Below, in pieces: positions 46,047-57,361 of a stretch of 64,000 nt of DNA. The notes beneath the pieces are model-generated. The model worked only from the letters and a program-made list of their open reading frames with translations, was not told the origin of the DNA and ran no database searches. Numbering within the stretch: position 1 is the stretch's first letter; each line of letters starts with the position of its first letter. The translations under genes were made by a program, and so were the position numbers. Source of the DNA: Henricia sp. BOLD:AAB3569 (taxonomy: Eukaryota; Echinodermata; Asteroidea; Spinulosida; Echinasteridae); contig JBBELK010000309.1 in NCBI GenBank assembly GCA_037783545.1, forward strand, positions 283,761 to 347,760. Reading direction: 5' to 3'.

Positions 46047-46419
46047 TTAAACGTAAAATCAGTTATAGCAGCAGCTTGTCAAACTTGATATTTTAATCAC
46101 GTTTCGATGTTTTGTTTTTAGACTGGAAATATAACAGCCCCTCCATAGCCTGTGGCTAATCTAGTCTGGTTCCCAGACCAAACGATTCCAAATAATTCTG
46201 AGAGCACCTCGTATTCATGTCGTATTCAGATCAGGAACTAGTCTAGCAGCTGGCTCATTTGTTAACACGTGACAGTGAGACAGCTGTTCCTGTATACTGG
46301 ATTTTGATATTTGTCATGCCTGTGCACAGAACTGGCAGAGATCCTGTTGATAAATTCATCACGCAAGTACTGCCAAACAACCAAACGTTCCTATCAACGT
46401 TTTTTTGAAACTTTGGATT

Positions 46420-46575
46420 CCCAACACTGCTTTGAAAATCTGGTATTTTTGTATGGACTCGACACCGAGTCCAGTGATTTTCAAGTCCAAATTTTTGCGA
46501 GTCCAAGTCCAAGTCCGAGTCTTTCAAGGCCGAGTCCGAGTCCGGCAAAGGGTGGACTCGAGTCCTACATTGTAC
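46420..46575. repeat. GAGTCC-rich dispersed repeat
   Basis: CCAACACTGCTTTGAAAATC leads into repeated CGAGTCCAAGTCCAAGTCCG and ends TCGAGTCCTACATTGTACAA. Same family as 23,583 and 48,891. The open frames here come from the short repeat period. Confidence 0.65.
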
Positions 46576-46599
46576 AACGCTGCTTTATACTTATAAGGA

Positions 46600-48075
46600 C
46601 ACAGAATGGACCACCACAGGACAGTACTTTTTTGCCGTATGTATGTACAATCCAGGCCCCTTTCCACCAATCATTATTGTTGTTACATTGTACATGTACA
46701 TGTATCTCCTAGTGGAGCCCAGACCACGAACGGGGCCCCCGGGGGAGCCCAGCGAGATTTGGCCAGGATTGTAGGTCACATTTTTACTTAAATGGAAGAT
46801 AGAGGTTGTTCCAACTATCCAGTGCAGTGATTCTGCCCAAGGGGATATATTTTTCCAAGAAAATGATAATTGAAGATGAATTTATATAAATGTGTGTGCG
46901 CACACATTTTTTTACAGGGACACCTTTACATGAAAGAAACTACATGTGTAGGCCCATGACTACGAAGGTATTATGGCTTCGCTGTTTGTGCAGCATAATC
47001 ATAGAACCAGCCTAAATAGGACAGCGGCTTTGCACAATTTCTCGAAAGCCTGGTCACAGTTTTTCATTGAGCTGAATTCCACATACATGTACATTAGGTT
47101 GGTATTCATCGTAGACTTCCTCAATCACACATGGAGACAAAGCCATTTTGAACAGTTTTCCAATCATGTAATCATGTAATTAGTGCAATATACAAAAATG
47201 CACATACGTACATGTATATGTGCATGTTTACATGTATGTTCAAAGTTCAGAAAAAGAGTGCCAGCTGTGATTTTGTCATATGCAAGAATACTAATGTTGA
47301 AAGTCTGTGATTTATTTCCATAAGCATAAAATAAGATAAAATTGATTTATTCTCCACTTTAATCAGGCGGACGTGTTGTCTATTGATAACAGTTGATTAC
47401 TATTGATAATAGTGATTTGGCAGGCCTGTTGCATAGGCGCATTGTGCGTTGAGTGCCTAGCAAGAGTTGTTTTTGACGCGCCGCTGGAAAACCACACTGC
47501 GCGTCTAGACGCTTGAAGCTCGGCGCTTGATGCGCGACGCACATGTACGACCTCCCACTGCTTCATTGGATTTTCAATAGCGGTCGCTCTTCGTTCGCTC
47601 TTCGTTAAGTGATATATGAACGCACGCTTCATTAACTAACAATGATTAACTAATCTTCGTCGAACGAAGCGATTTCTCTAGTGAGAACGGGGTCCGAGTT
47701 TGAAATGTCAAAATTAAGATTCAATGTATTTAATTGACTGTTCATCACTGCTTTAGGAACACTTCGGAGGCACATGTCAACTATACCGAGCAAAAAAAAA
47801 AACGAAAATTTCCTTTGTAACCAAGTTGACATCGAAATGTATTCACTTAACAGCTTCATTATGCTGACTGCATAAAGGTCCTTTTGTGCTGAAAATTCCA
47901 ACTCTCAGATTGACTGCTTTTTTTTTCTTCAATCAAAAAGAGGAGAAAATTTGGGTTTTTTTGTTGCTCGGTAAATGTTTTTTAGAAATACAATATGGCA
48001 AAGGAATACTTAAAGGGGCTGTGTCACGGTTTGCGCATGCGCAGCAAAACTTTGTCGCTGGGTTTTGCATACATG
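46600..48075. other. No gene recognised
   Basis: No splice-bounded coding segment was recognised. It holds TACATGTA palindromes (46,690-46,705, 47,205-47,235) and a short CpG-rich patch at 47,450-47,600. TTAA then AGGGGCTGTGTCACG at 48,010 looks like the left end of a TTAA-type element with no visible partner. Confidence 0.35.
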
Positions 48076-48262
48076 TATATGGGTCATTCCATAAATACGG
48101 GACCCAGTGTCCCCCGTTACGTCGTGACACTTCCGGAGTTGATTTTTATACATACCGGGCTTCAGAGAACGGTTACCCTCAGCATATGAACAATATGTGG
48201 CCTCGTAAATCGAACACCTTTGCCTGTTAATATTACCCAAAACATGACGAGATTGATTCAAA
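48076..48262. repeat. Dispersed repeat, GGGTCATTCCATAAATACGG family
   Basis: About 180 bp shared with 21,296-21,480, same orientation, including GTGTCCCCCGTTACGTCGTG. It directly precedes the left arm of the 146-bp repeat element. Confidence 0.6.
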
Positions 48263-48275
48263 AAAAAAACTGAGC

Positions 48276-48784
48276 TAGATTATCTGGTCACCTAACCCAT
48301 TGAAACCTGATGCAAAATGTTTGTCTGAACTCCCTTTCTCTTGATTGACCACTGCCAGAAGTTTTCTTTGGTGGAGCCCCCTGCCAGACGCCCCCAAAGT
48401 GGCCAGTCCCCAAAAAATAAGATAGATTATCTGGTCACCTAGCCCATTGAAAACTGTTTCATAATGTTCGTCTGAACTCTGTCTCATGATTGACCACTGC
48501 CAGACGTTTTCTATGGTGGAGCCCCCTGCAGCTGCAAGCTAGACACCCCCAAATAGCACTTCCCCAAAAATGGGTAGAGCCCCCCTGACAGACACCCAAA
48601 AATGGCAGACATCTTCTACGGTGAAGGCCTCCCCCTGCCAGACACCCCCAAATGGCCACTCCCCCAAAATGAGCTAGATTAGCTCATCACCTTACCTAAT
48701 GCAAAATGTTCGTCTGAACCTCATGTCTCTTGATTGACCACCGCCAGATGTTTTCTGTGATGGAGCGCCGCGCCGCGCCGCCCG

Positions 48785-48820
<36 letters not shown>

Positions 48821-48885
48821 TTGCCAGACACCCCAAATGGCCACTCCCCAAAACGAGGTACATTATATCTGGTCACCCAATTAAA
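48276..48885 (-). repeat. Left array of the 146-bp repeat, inverse and decayed
   Basis: Reverse-complement units of the satellite at 51,788-53,560. TAGATTATCTGGTCACC begins at 48,276 and 48,423 (147 apart), followed by a partial and a fourth diverged unit. Landmarks are CCACTGCCAGA, GGTGGAGCCCCCTGCCAGAC and CCCATTGAAA. A run of 36 C (48,785-48,820) has replaced part of the last unit. Confidence 0.85.
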
Positions 48886-48890
48886 CAGTG

Positions 48891-48965
48891 TTGTAGTTGA
48901 GTCATCCAACATCAAATCTGAGTCCGAGTTTCAAGTCCAAGTCTAGGTCTCGAGTCATTATTGCG
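48891..48965. repeat. GAGTCC-rich dispersed repeat
   Basis: Starts CAGTGTTGTAGTTGAGTCAT and ends GGTCTCGAGTCATTATTG, matching 23,583-23,680. It separates the left satellite array from the broken gene. Confidence 0.65.
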
Positions 48966-48968
48966 ACA

Positions 48969-50480
48969 GAATTTGCGTATTCAATAGCGTCCGAAGAGCG
49001 CTATGCCCCGGATGGCATTTGTCTAGACCCAAATCCAGCGAGAGCCTGCGTATGGGACAATGACAATGCAGACATAGAAACTCTAAATGGTGAAACAACA
49101 CTACATGCTACTGTGGTTCACACATACCAGAATGTGGTGCCAGATGATGAACAGAAGCCTGAAAATGATCCTACAACTCAGCAATTTAGAGCTGAAAACC
49201 ACCTCAGAAAGTTTTTTGGGAAAGAGCGGGAGATATTCCAGTTTAGGAAATATTTTACTATGGCTTAGAGTATCTGCCTAGTGAGTCAGAGGTCTCGGGT
49301 CTGAATCCCGATAAGGCCATTACTGTTTTTATCATATCCCAAGTAAGGCTCAGTTTGTCAGTGCCTCTTCAAGACCAAGTGCTGCTGACAAAATATGAGA
49401 CACATTCAGCTTCATCTGAAGATATGGCTGACATACAAAACAGAATTGATGCCAAAGGGAGGCCTCTCTAGCTCCAGAGCACTTGATCTGTAGTTGTTTT
49501 GCAAGATGGGGGGCAACATATATGATCTTGGCTGAAGGGTTGATGATGGGGTTCATCAAATGCAAGTTCTGTAACCGTTTTGCAATAATTCACCAACTGC
49601 TGTCAAACGTGCTGGAACAAAAAAAATGCATGAAGTCAACGCTTTTGCATGGGCTTATACAAAGAGCTGGAGTCAATTCAACTTGTGATCAGCACAGTGT
49701 GCCATCTGACACCAGCCAAGTTGAAAAGCACCTCTCTGATCCAACTTTCACCCAACACCTTGATGGGAGTTATGATGACTTTCTCCAAAAGATGCTGGAG
49801 GGAAGCAACAGTCCAACAGCACAGTACTGGGCGATTTACGTTAATCTTATCGATCCCTGTGCATAAAGATATTTAGAGGTACATGTATGTCAAAACCAAT
49901 GAAGTTTCTGGCTACATTGTCATAATTCACTGTTGTTCTTTGCTCTCGACCGACCAAACTATATATATGCCAGATGGGAATGCTTTTCTGGCAGAAGTTG
50001 GAAATGCACTTCCGAAACTGTGAGAGGAACCAGCAAGGACTCCAGCAGATCTGCAGTCGACCTCTCTCTTGAACAGATTGAATATTTTGCAATACGTACA
50101 CAATTACCAATTAAACTGATTCTGTGTATTAGCGTTTAAAAACTGTGTACTTGTATAACAAATTAAGCTGACATAATCCACAAGTATCGGAAAGCTAAAT
50201 TCATTTGCCTGTAGTTGATAAATCTGCTAGTCATTTTCACGTCTTTCACATGTACATGTACATTTAGGAAGGGGAGGATAAAACCACTCGGTATCCTTGA
50301 AAAAGATGAGACTGACCGCTTCCCGAATCTCTTGATCAGAATGGGTGAGAGAGGAGGTCGTGTGGACCTAGATGTGGCATCAAAGTTTGTATGCCACGTG
50401 TATGATCAGAGCAAGAAACGTAGTGAGGCAGCTGATGAGTGGCAACATCTTGTGGAGAATATAGGGGAGAGTGGGGTTAG
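48969..50480 (+). pseudogene. Broken gene of an uncharacterised invertebrate family
   Basis: Coding-like pieces occur in order but in different frames with stops between. 48,969-49,268 holds ACVWDNDNADIETLNGETT. 49,486-49,866 ends NSPTAQYWAIYVNLIDP. 49,936-49,998 reads FFALDRPNY-IY-ARWECF with a two-residue insertion, then a shift to FLAEVGNALPKL. 50,265-50,480 reads DVASKFVCHVYDQSKKRSEA. From memory, a large family of uncharacterised invertebrate and fish proteins, often linked to mobile DNA, has the same succession WDN...ET-G, TAQ-W--Y---ID and FFA--RPNYARW. A SINE-like fragment at 49,254-49,345 interrupts it. Its activity is unknown. It lies between inverted arrays of the 146-bp repeat. 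I am confident it is coding-derived and non-functional, less sure of the family. Confidence 0.6.
49254..49345 (+). mobile_element. tRNA-like SINE fragment
   Basis: GGCTTAGAGTATCTGCC and AGGTCTCGGGTCTGAATCCC with ATAAGGCCATTACTGTTTTT parallel the sequence at 19,905-19,995. Box A is damaged. Inserted within the broken gene at 48,969-50,480. Confidence 0.55.
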
Positions 50481-51787
50481 TTGGAACAGTGGGTATGTTG
50501 AAACATTAATATTTTCTTCCAAGGCTGTAGTTATTTTTATGAAATCCTGCCACTCATAATGTTGCTATTAGCAACAGCTATCCACCATATTTTCTGCAAC
50601 ACATGTGCTGCAACCCCATTAAAATGAGAAAGGAATGTTGATCTTCCGAGTAATTTTTTCACCATTCAGAAATGTTACATTATGCTAACGATGTTCATGT
50701 ATTCACTCGACTAGTTTTTGAATATTTTAGGGTACTTACAATGCTACAAAATGAGGTAAACGAAATGTCAAATTGTAGTCTCTGTTTTTCGTATGAAGCT
50801 TGCAAATATCAAACAGGCCAGCGGGTTTAGTTGGAACCGATAAGGGGGTTAGTTGGAGCATGTTTCAACTAACCCATAGGTGAAAGTATTGCCTTTGGAT
50901 AGAAGTTTTAGTTTATTTTCTCGCATTTTGTGCAAGGGGGATAACATATTGCCTTTTGCTTATAATCTATGAATTTGTACAGCTCGGCCTATACATTTTG
51001 TTTTGTTCCCCAAAAGGGGAAAAATTTAATCCAAACCTTATAATTACACATTTATCTGGCTTATATCTAGTTTAAATGTATAGGTCATGCATATTTTGCA
51101 TAGTTGTATTGTAGGCTTACGTGTGAAGTGTATGGCTGCGGAATGGATGTTCTACTGTTAAAGATAAACTTAAAGAAGATCAAAACTTTAAAATGTAAAG
51201 TTTATAATCTAAATAAATTAGAATCTTTTGTTAATTTTAACATTTTAAGGTTAGAAAGTTAAAAACAGTTGTACAGTGAAACCTGCTATTAAGACCACCT
51301 TAATAAACAGGCCACCTGTTTATAGTGGCCATTTTTTTTTTACGTTCCCAGGCTAAGGGTGGCAACTATATACAAGTTTAAGTGAACAAAAAGCGATCTT
51401 AACCGCTTGATGCATTATTGTTTTGGTGCTTTTGTTTTGTGCAGTTGTTAGTCACTCCCGTGTACCCCAAGGGGTTAATTAGCGCCCCAATTTACAGCTT
51501 AAGTGTCTGCCTTGCTAATTAGGGTGATTAAAGAAGTTATAGTAGTTTTTAAAAGACAACGTACCGTGTTTAAACTTACCCCATAGGTGGGGTAAGTCGG
51601 AACAGCTGACATGGTCAAGTTCAAGGTGGATTAAACAAGAAATCATCAACGAGTCCTAACATTTTATAGGCTCCATTTGTAGCCCAAATATGTATGCTTA
51701 AAGTGTTGATACTCATAACACCCTTTAGTACAGTACTAATTTTGCTCTTTTGTAATTCAAAATGAAGAAGATACTGATTTCAAGAGG
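50481..51787. other. Interior of the satellite-flanked element, no gene
   Basis: All reading frames are closed. The word GGGGTTAGTTGGAACA (50,471) recurs in variants at 50,824, 50,847, inverted at 50,864, and at 51,591 (GGGGTAAGTCGGAACA). A pogo-like left end (CAGTGAAACCTGCTATTAAG) lies at 51,274. The rest is AT-rich. Confidence 0.45.
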
Positions 51788-53560
51788 TTAGGTGACCAGA
51801 TAATCTAGCTTATTTTGGGGAAGTGGCCACTTTGGGGGCGTCTGGCAGGGGGGCTCCACCATAGTAAACTTCTGGCAGTGGTCAATCATGAGACAGGGAG
51901 TTCAGACCAACATTTTGCATCAGGTTTCAATGGGTTAGGTGACCAGATAATCTAGCTCATTTTGAGGGAGTGGCCATTTGGGGGCGTCTGGCAGGGGAGC
52001 TCCACCATAGAAAATGTCTGGCAGTGGTCAATTATGAGACAGGGAGTTCAGACGAACATTTTGCATCAGGTTTCAATGGGTTAGGTGACCAGATAATCTA
52101 GCTCATTTTGAGGGAGTGGCCATTTGGGGGCGTCTGGCAGGGGAGCTCCACCATAGAAAATGTCTGGCAGTGGTCAATTATGAGACAGGGAGTTCAGACG
52201 AACATTTTGCATCAGGTTTCAATGGGTTAGGTGACCAGATAATCTAGCTCATTTTGAGGGAGTGGCCATTTGGGGGCGTCTGGCAGGGGAGCTCCACCAT
52301 AGAAAATGTCTGGCAGTGGTCAATTATGAGACAGGGAGTTCAGACGAACATTTTGCATCAGGTTTCAATGGGTTAGGTGACCAGATAATCTAGCTCATTT
52401 TGAGGGAGTGGCCATTTGGGGGCGTCTGGCAGGGGAGCTCCACCATAGAAAATGTCTGGCAGTGGTCAATTATGAGACAGGGAGTTCAGACGAACATTTT
52501 GCATCAGGTTTCAATGGGTTAGGTGACCAGATAATCTAGCTCATTTTGAGGGAGTGGCCATTTGGGGGCGTCTGGCAGGGGAGCTCCACCATAGAAAATG
52601 TCTGGCAGTGGTCAATTATGAGACAGGGAGTTCAGACGAACATTTTGCATCAGGTTTCAATGGGTTAGGTGACCAGATAATCTAGCTCATTTTGAGGGAG
52701 TGGCCATTTGGGGGCGTCTGGCAGGGGAGCTCCACCATAGAAAATGTCTGGCAGTGGTCAATTATGAGACAGGGAGTTCAGACGAACATTTTGCATCAGG
52801 TTTCAATGGGTTAGGTGACCAGATAATCTAGCTCATTTTGAGGGAGTGGCCATTTGGGGGCGTCTGGCAGGGGAGCTCCACCATAGAAAATGTCTGGCAG
52901 TGGTCAATTATGAGACAGGGAGTTCAGACGAACATTTTGCATCAGGTTTCAATGGGTTAGGTGACCAGATAATCTAGCTCATTTTGAGGGAGTGGCCATT
53001 TGGGGGCGTCTGGCAGGGGAGCTCCACCATAGAAAATGTCTGGCAGTGGTCAATTATGAGACAGGGAGTTCAGACGAACATTTTGCATCAGGTTTCAATG
53101 GGTTAGGTGACCAGATAATCTAGCTCATTTTGAGGGAGTGGCCATTTGGGGGCGTCTGGCAGGGGAGCTCCACCATAGAAAATGTCTGGCAGTGGTCAAT
53201 TATGAGACAGGGAGTTCAGACGAACATTTTGCATCAGGTTTCAATGGGTTAGGTGACCAGATAATCTAGCTCATTTTGAGGGAGTGGCCATTTGGGGGCG
53301 TCTGGCAGGGGTCCTCCACCATAGAAAATGTCTGGCAGTGGTCAATTATGAGACAGGGAGTTCAGACGAACATTTTGCATCGGGCTCCAAGGGGTTAGGT
53401 GATGAGCTGACCTAGCTCATTTTGGGGGAGTGGCATAATGTCATCTGGCAGGCCCCTCCCACCAATGAAAATGTCTGGCACTCATGTTTTATTATTGCGT
53501 GGATGATGGGCATTATGTACCAAGTGGTTTCAAGGGGTTAGCTTTTGAGATGATCTAGCC
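51788..53560 (+). repeat. 146-bp satellite array, about 12 units
   Basis: TTAGGTGACCAGATAATCTA begins at 51,788 and 51,935, then every 146 bp at 52,081 through 53,249, with altered units at 53,395 and 53,538. The central units from 51,935 to about 53,300 look identical base for base; the first unit has about ten changes and the last two are strongly diverged. All six frames are closed. This is the classic pattern of unequal exchange homogenising the middle of an array. The unit length is close to the DNA length of a nucleosome core. Confidence 0.95.
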
Positions 53561-53799
53561 TATTTTGAGGTGTCCTTAAGGTACCACCCATTGCCACACC
53601 CACCAGTGTTCGTGCGGCAGACGTCCATATATACTGGGACTTATGGCACATATGCCTGTACACTTAGATATTGGTTAGCTTCCCAGCTAGGCTAACCCCT
53701 CTGGGCTCCCGGTCTATATCAAAACTATGACACCAAGACAGGGCCGAGTCATTCCAAAATTAGGTGTAAAGTCTCCAAACACGTTTTACTGCACGCTGG

Positions 53800-53996
53800 T
53801 TTCATTACCATTCACTAACCACGCATATTTATTACATCGGCGACCCAATCTGTGATCGATAACGGCCATGACAGTTGCATGCATCTGTTTTGAACAGCGC
53901 TCTCATGCGGCGAACAGGGGGTTGATCAATGTTCGCTGCATACATGTAAGGGCGCTGCTAAGTGCGCCCGGACAAAAAATTTAGCAGTGGAGAACA
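53800..53996. repeat. Dispersed repeat, partner of 13,683-14,070
   Basis: TTTCATTACCATTCACTAAC, ACCACGCATATTTATT and ATGACAGTTGCATGCAT match 13,895-13,995. It ends GCCCGGACAAAAAATTTAGC then AGTGGAGAAC, the inverse of the start of the first copy. Confidence 0.55.
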
Positions 53997-54889
53997 TTGG
54001 CAAAGTTTTGTTCTCATTAAATTAGCCCCAAGTAGACCTACCGTACACTACATGTACATGTACAAGGTACTGTACATGTAGGTCAGGCCTTCATTTTAAA
54101 GGAGCGCGATCGCGCTCGCGCTCCTCCGCGCTCCTTAAAATTTTTAAGGAGAGCAAAAAAAAGCGCTCCTTACAATTTTAACAAGAGCATTTTTTTCAAA
54201 ACGCTAATTGTTGAAAAAAGTAAGCGTATGAAAAGGATTGTTTCCGAAAGCAAAAACCACGAAAGAAAAACAAGAAAAGATCGTGGATGCGTCTTTTGTG
54301 TCCACTTATTCTAGTGCCGACATTAACGGCTCCCCTGGCCCTTTGAGGGAATTCACTGCGGCTGCCCATTGATACTTATGGAGTATTGTATTACATTGTC
54401 TGTGGTGGTTTCTGTGATATGTGCCGCACTGCTGGCAGCTCAATGTAATACAATGTGATACATTAAAAGAAGCTTTGGCCTAGTTTATTTGGTGTGCGTG
54501 TGATTATTTTTGATAGGCCTAAATTCTCTCAAACTTTGCTGCCGATCGTGCATCAAACTTTGCAACCGGTCGTGTGATCGGAAATCTTGCAAGTTTGGCT
54601 GCATTTTGAGGAAGTTTGCCCAAAAACCATGGAATTGATAAATAGGCAATGTAGAATATTTTCGGGAAAATGGGACGGAACTCGTCGCCTCGGCAGTTTG
54701 GTCGCCGGGAGTGCAGCCCAGCAAAGACCGAGAGAATGAATTACGGACGCAAATTGGTTTTGGACGCTGGTTTACAGCATTTCTTCGTCATACAGACAGA
54801 AACCGACTGAGGACGGGTACATGTATCTGCATAAAACACGCCCAAAAGGTAAGCAGGAAACAGCTTTTTCACTGAACATGTCCCATAAC

Positions 54890-56105
54890 AAAAGCCCAAC
54901 TATTCGTCATCAAATGAGGGCGCCCTTTCAAGCCCAGCTGCATGCATGACATGACAGCGAGCGCTAAATTACCGCAAATGATTGGAGGTGTTATTACGGG
55001 TTGTTTGTAAAAAGCTTCCCTATTGGTTGTCGGTCTGTGCATGGTCTGCGTGAAGCAGCCAATGAGTGCCTTCGGGGGCCGAGCTTACCATATCGGCATT
55101 CGGCAACTTGAAAGGCGACAATAACAAAAGCGGCAGTCGTGTCAAGATGGTCAGGGTGCGTGCGATGGTGATTGAATATTTGGTTGTACAGTTAGGCAAG
55201 CTGTGCACTCTTTCGTGAGATCGGCTGCAGTACCTACAATGTCATGTCAAGTTCTGTGCCACTGTCCTTTGTGGTTTTAGTTTAGGCCTACTCGGGAATA
55301 GGATGGGACCGAACGCATGACAAAAGCCATGTACGATAGAAAAAAGGGAATCAAATACCTTTAAAACGTGTGGCATAGGGCCTATATTTTATTTTGGGCA
55401 GTAAGATCGAAATCGCTGAAAAATGTACTCCTTGCGTTCCCACTCCGTTGCGATTCCACAGACGCCAAATTTCGAGCATGCTCGAAATTTTGCGATTGCG
55501 TTTCGACGGACACGTAGGCCTACACAAAATCGTGACCACATCGCCATCAAAACGCATCGCAAAACCCGTACACCTTGTGATGCGACTGCATAACGTGCGC
55601 TATAGCGCTATCGTGATCGGATCACGGACGAAACACAAGGTATCCGGCCGGCTTTTTGCGCTTTAAAGTCACCACGTGCACTGAAACTAGCCAATCGCCG
55701 TGGGCGTAATGGAGCGACTGGGCCAACTGTTATCGTACATAGCACATGCGTCAGGCCGTCCCAGGTGAAGGCACTGTACAGTTTGTACATGTGCCTTCAT
55801 ACTTACCGTGTTTGTGCACTAGTCTGTGCACTGTGCTGCTGCCGTCGGAGAAACCGGTGAATTTGTTGACTTGCGGACTTCGTCATCGACGTCTTCAACT
55901 CTCCGTAAATTTTTCGAGATTTTTCTTTATTATGCACATCCTTCAAAGGTATTTTTATTTTGTCTAAGTTACATAAACTTTATTTTCAAAACAATCTACA
56001 TAAGATGCATGTAACTTTGAGTCTTTGACTTCATGAACCTTGCTATAAATCACATACAAACATGTGGCGGTCCGGCGGCCGCTAGCGGGAAAACACCTGC
56101 CCTTA
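54890..56105. repeat. 1.2-kb duplicated segment, copy 1
   Basis: Collinear with 59,005-60,155. Landmarks: AAATGAGGGCGCCCTTTCAA, CCTATTGGTTGTCGGTCTGT, CAGCCAATGAGTGCC, CTAGCCAATCGCCGTG and GACTTCGTCATCGACGTCTT. It has three CCAAT-type boxes in CpG-rich DNA. On the minus strand a donor-like ACACG|GTAAGT (55,803-55,810) ends an open frame from an ATG near 55,887. A promoter with a first exon is possible, but coding is not conserved between the copies. Confidence 0.65.
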
Positions 56106-56508
56106 CTTCCGGGTTTGAAATTCGCGGTTAGCCAGCAATTTACCCTTGCCTATGGGTAACAGCTAATTAAATGAAAATTGTGCTAAGGATGAAATTGGGC
56201 CATGTTTCTCATTGAATAATTACTGGCCTTAAAACCCGATCACCATTCAAACAATATTATTATTATTATCAAACAGCTCAATTGGTGGTTAAGTTTCGCA
56301 GTTGTGATTGGTCAATGACAAACATTAAAATGTGACTGTGTGTGTCACCGTTTGTCTCTCAACTCTGGGTTTTTATTTTGCAAACTAATGGAATTGTCAG
56401 AGGTGGTATAAAAAAAACGGTTTCATAATTAAACTCTTTAAATTGAGTAAGAAAAAGTTGAACTACTGGTGAATGTTGTGTTCCTTTTCTTGAGTATGTG
56501 TTTATTAA

Positions 56509-56564
56509 AGGCATAGACACCTTTGGTTGTCATTTTGAGTAACTACAAATAGTGTCCAGGGCCT
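56509..56564. mobile_element. Minimal TTAA-flanked repeat
   Basis: TTAA, AGGCATAGACACC...AGTGTCCAGGGCCT, TTAA in 64 bp. From memory, echinoderm genomes contain many copies of an element with TTAAAGGCACTGGACAC ends; this would be an internally deleted one. It is my best clue to the organism group. Confidence 0.55.
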
Positions 56565-56892
56565 TTAAACTTGCGTTTTGTTAGCGAGAGCAAATCACTC
56601 TCCTTAATTCATTCTTTTGATTTAAGGAGAGCGATTTTAAAATCACTCTCCTTAATTCACCTTTTGATTTAAGGAGAGCGATGCACAGCTCTCCTCAGAT
56701 TTATTAAAATGAAGGCCTGATGTAGGTTATAAAAAAAATGAGGAAACAAACTTATCCGCACTTTAACATGCATGCAGAACACTCAAATAGGCCAAATACA
56801 TGTACGTGAGTCTTTCCACAGTAATGGGGTACATTTGAAAAATAAGTCAATAATTCCTTTCAGATGTGTTTAGTTTATCCCAAAATTAAAGA

Positions 56893-57140
56893 AATTTCCG
56901 AGCGGTTTGGGTCATTGACTCGCAATCATAGGTGAAAACTTGGGGTTGCGGGTTCGAATCCAGCTGCGGTATCTGTACCCTTGGGCAAGGCACTCAACCA
57001 CACTTGCTCCATCCTTCGGAAGGGATGTAAAGCCGTTGGACCAGTGTGTTAGGTAATGGTAACGCACTCTAAAGATCCCAGAGCATTCTTTCGTGAAGAG
57101 CAAGGGGATTCCCCGGTGTCTCTGGCCATTTCTAATTCTA
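56893..57140 (+). mobile_element. tRNA-derived SINE, plus strand
   Basis: CCGAGCGGTTTGGGTCATTG (box A region) and GCGGGTTCGAATCC (box B), then CCCTTGGGCAAGGCACTCAA and GATCCCAGAGCATTCTTTCG, ending with CCCCGGTGTCTCTGGCC. A TCTAATTCTAATTC stretch follows. Same family as 286-488, 31,986-32,178 and 34,590-34,868. Confidence 0.8.
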
Positions 57141-57228
57141 ATTCTTCATGAGTTTCCTCACGCTTGCGAGTGACAGTGCAATGAGCACTATTGAGGAATC
57201 TTTGGTATATGAATACCAGAAAGAAATA

Positions 57229-57260
57229 ATCATAATAATAATAATAATAATAATAATAAA
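57229..57260. repeat. AAT microsatellite
   Basis: About ten AAT/ATA units after AAATAATCATAATAATA. It could be the distal tail of the SINE just upstream, but 90 bp of other sequence intervenes. Confidence 0.8.
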
Positions 57261-57361
57261 GTGCGGTACAAATGCTTTTAGTTTCTTTCATACATTTTTA
57301 AAATTGTGCCATTTTCCCACATTTTCTGATTATGGCAACTTGAATACCAGGTATCACTTAA

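Larger units (their letters stand above)
54083..56722. mobile_element. 2.6-kb element with repeat-bearing inverted arms
   Basis: Outer ends TCAGGCCTTCATTTTAA (54,083) and TTAAAATGAAGGCCTGA (to 56,719) are perfect 17-bp inverses. Next to the left end are GGAGCGCGATCGCGCTC and AAGCGCTCCTTA words; next to the right end are repeated CACTCTCCTTAATTCA and GATTTAAGGAGAGCGAT units. The interior includes one copy of the 1.2-kb duplicated segment and a tiny TTAA element (56,509-56,564). No transposase recognised. Confidence 0.7.

Noticed and set aside
51788..53560. CRISPR array
   Set aside because: Units are tandem with no spacers, the unit is 146 bp, and the context is eukaryotic.
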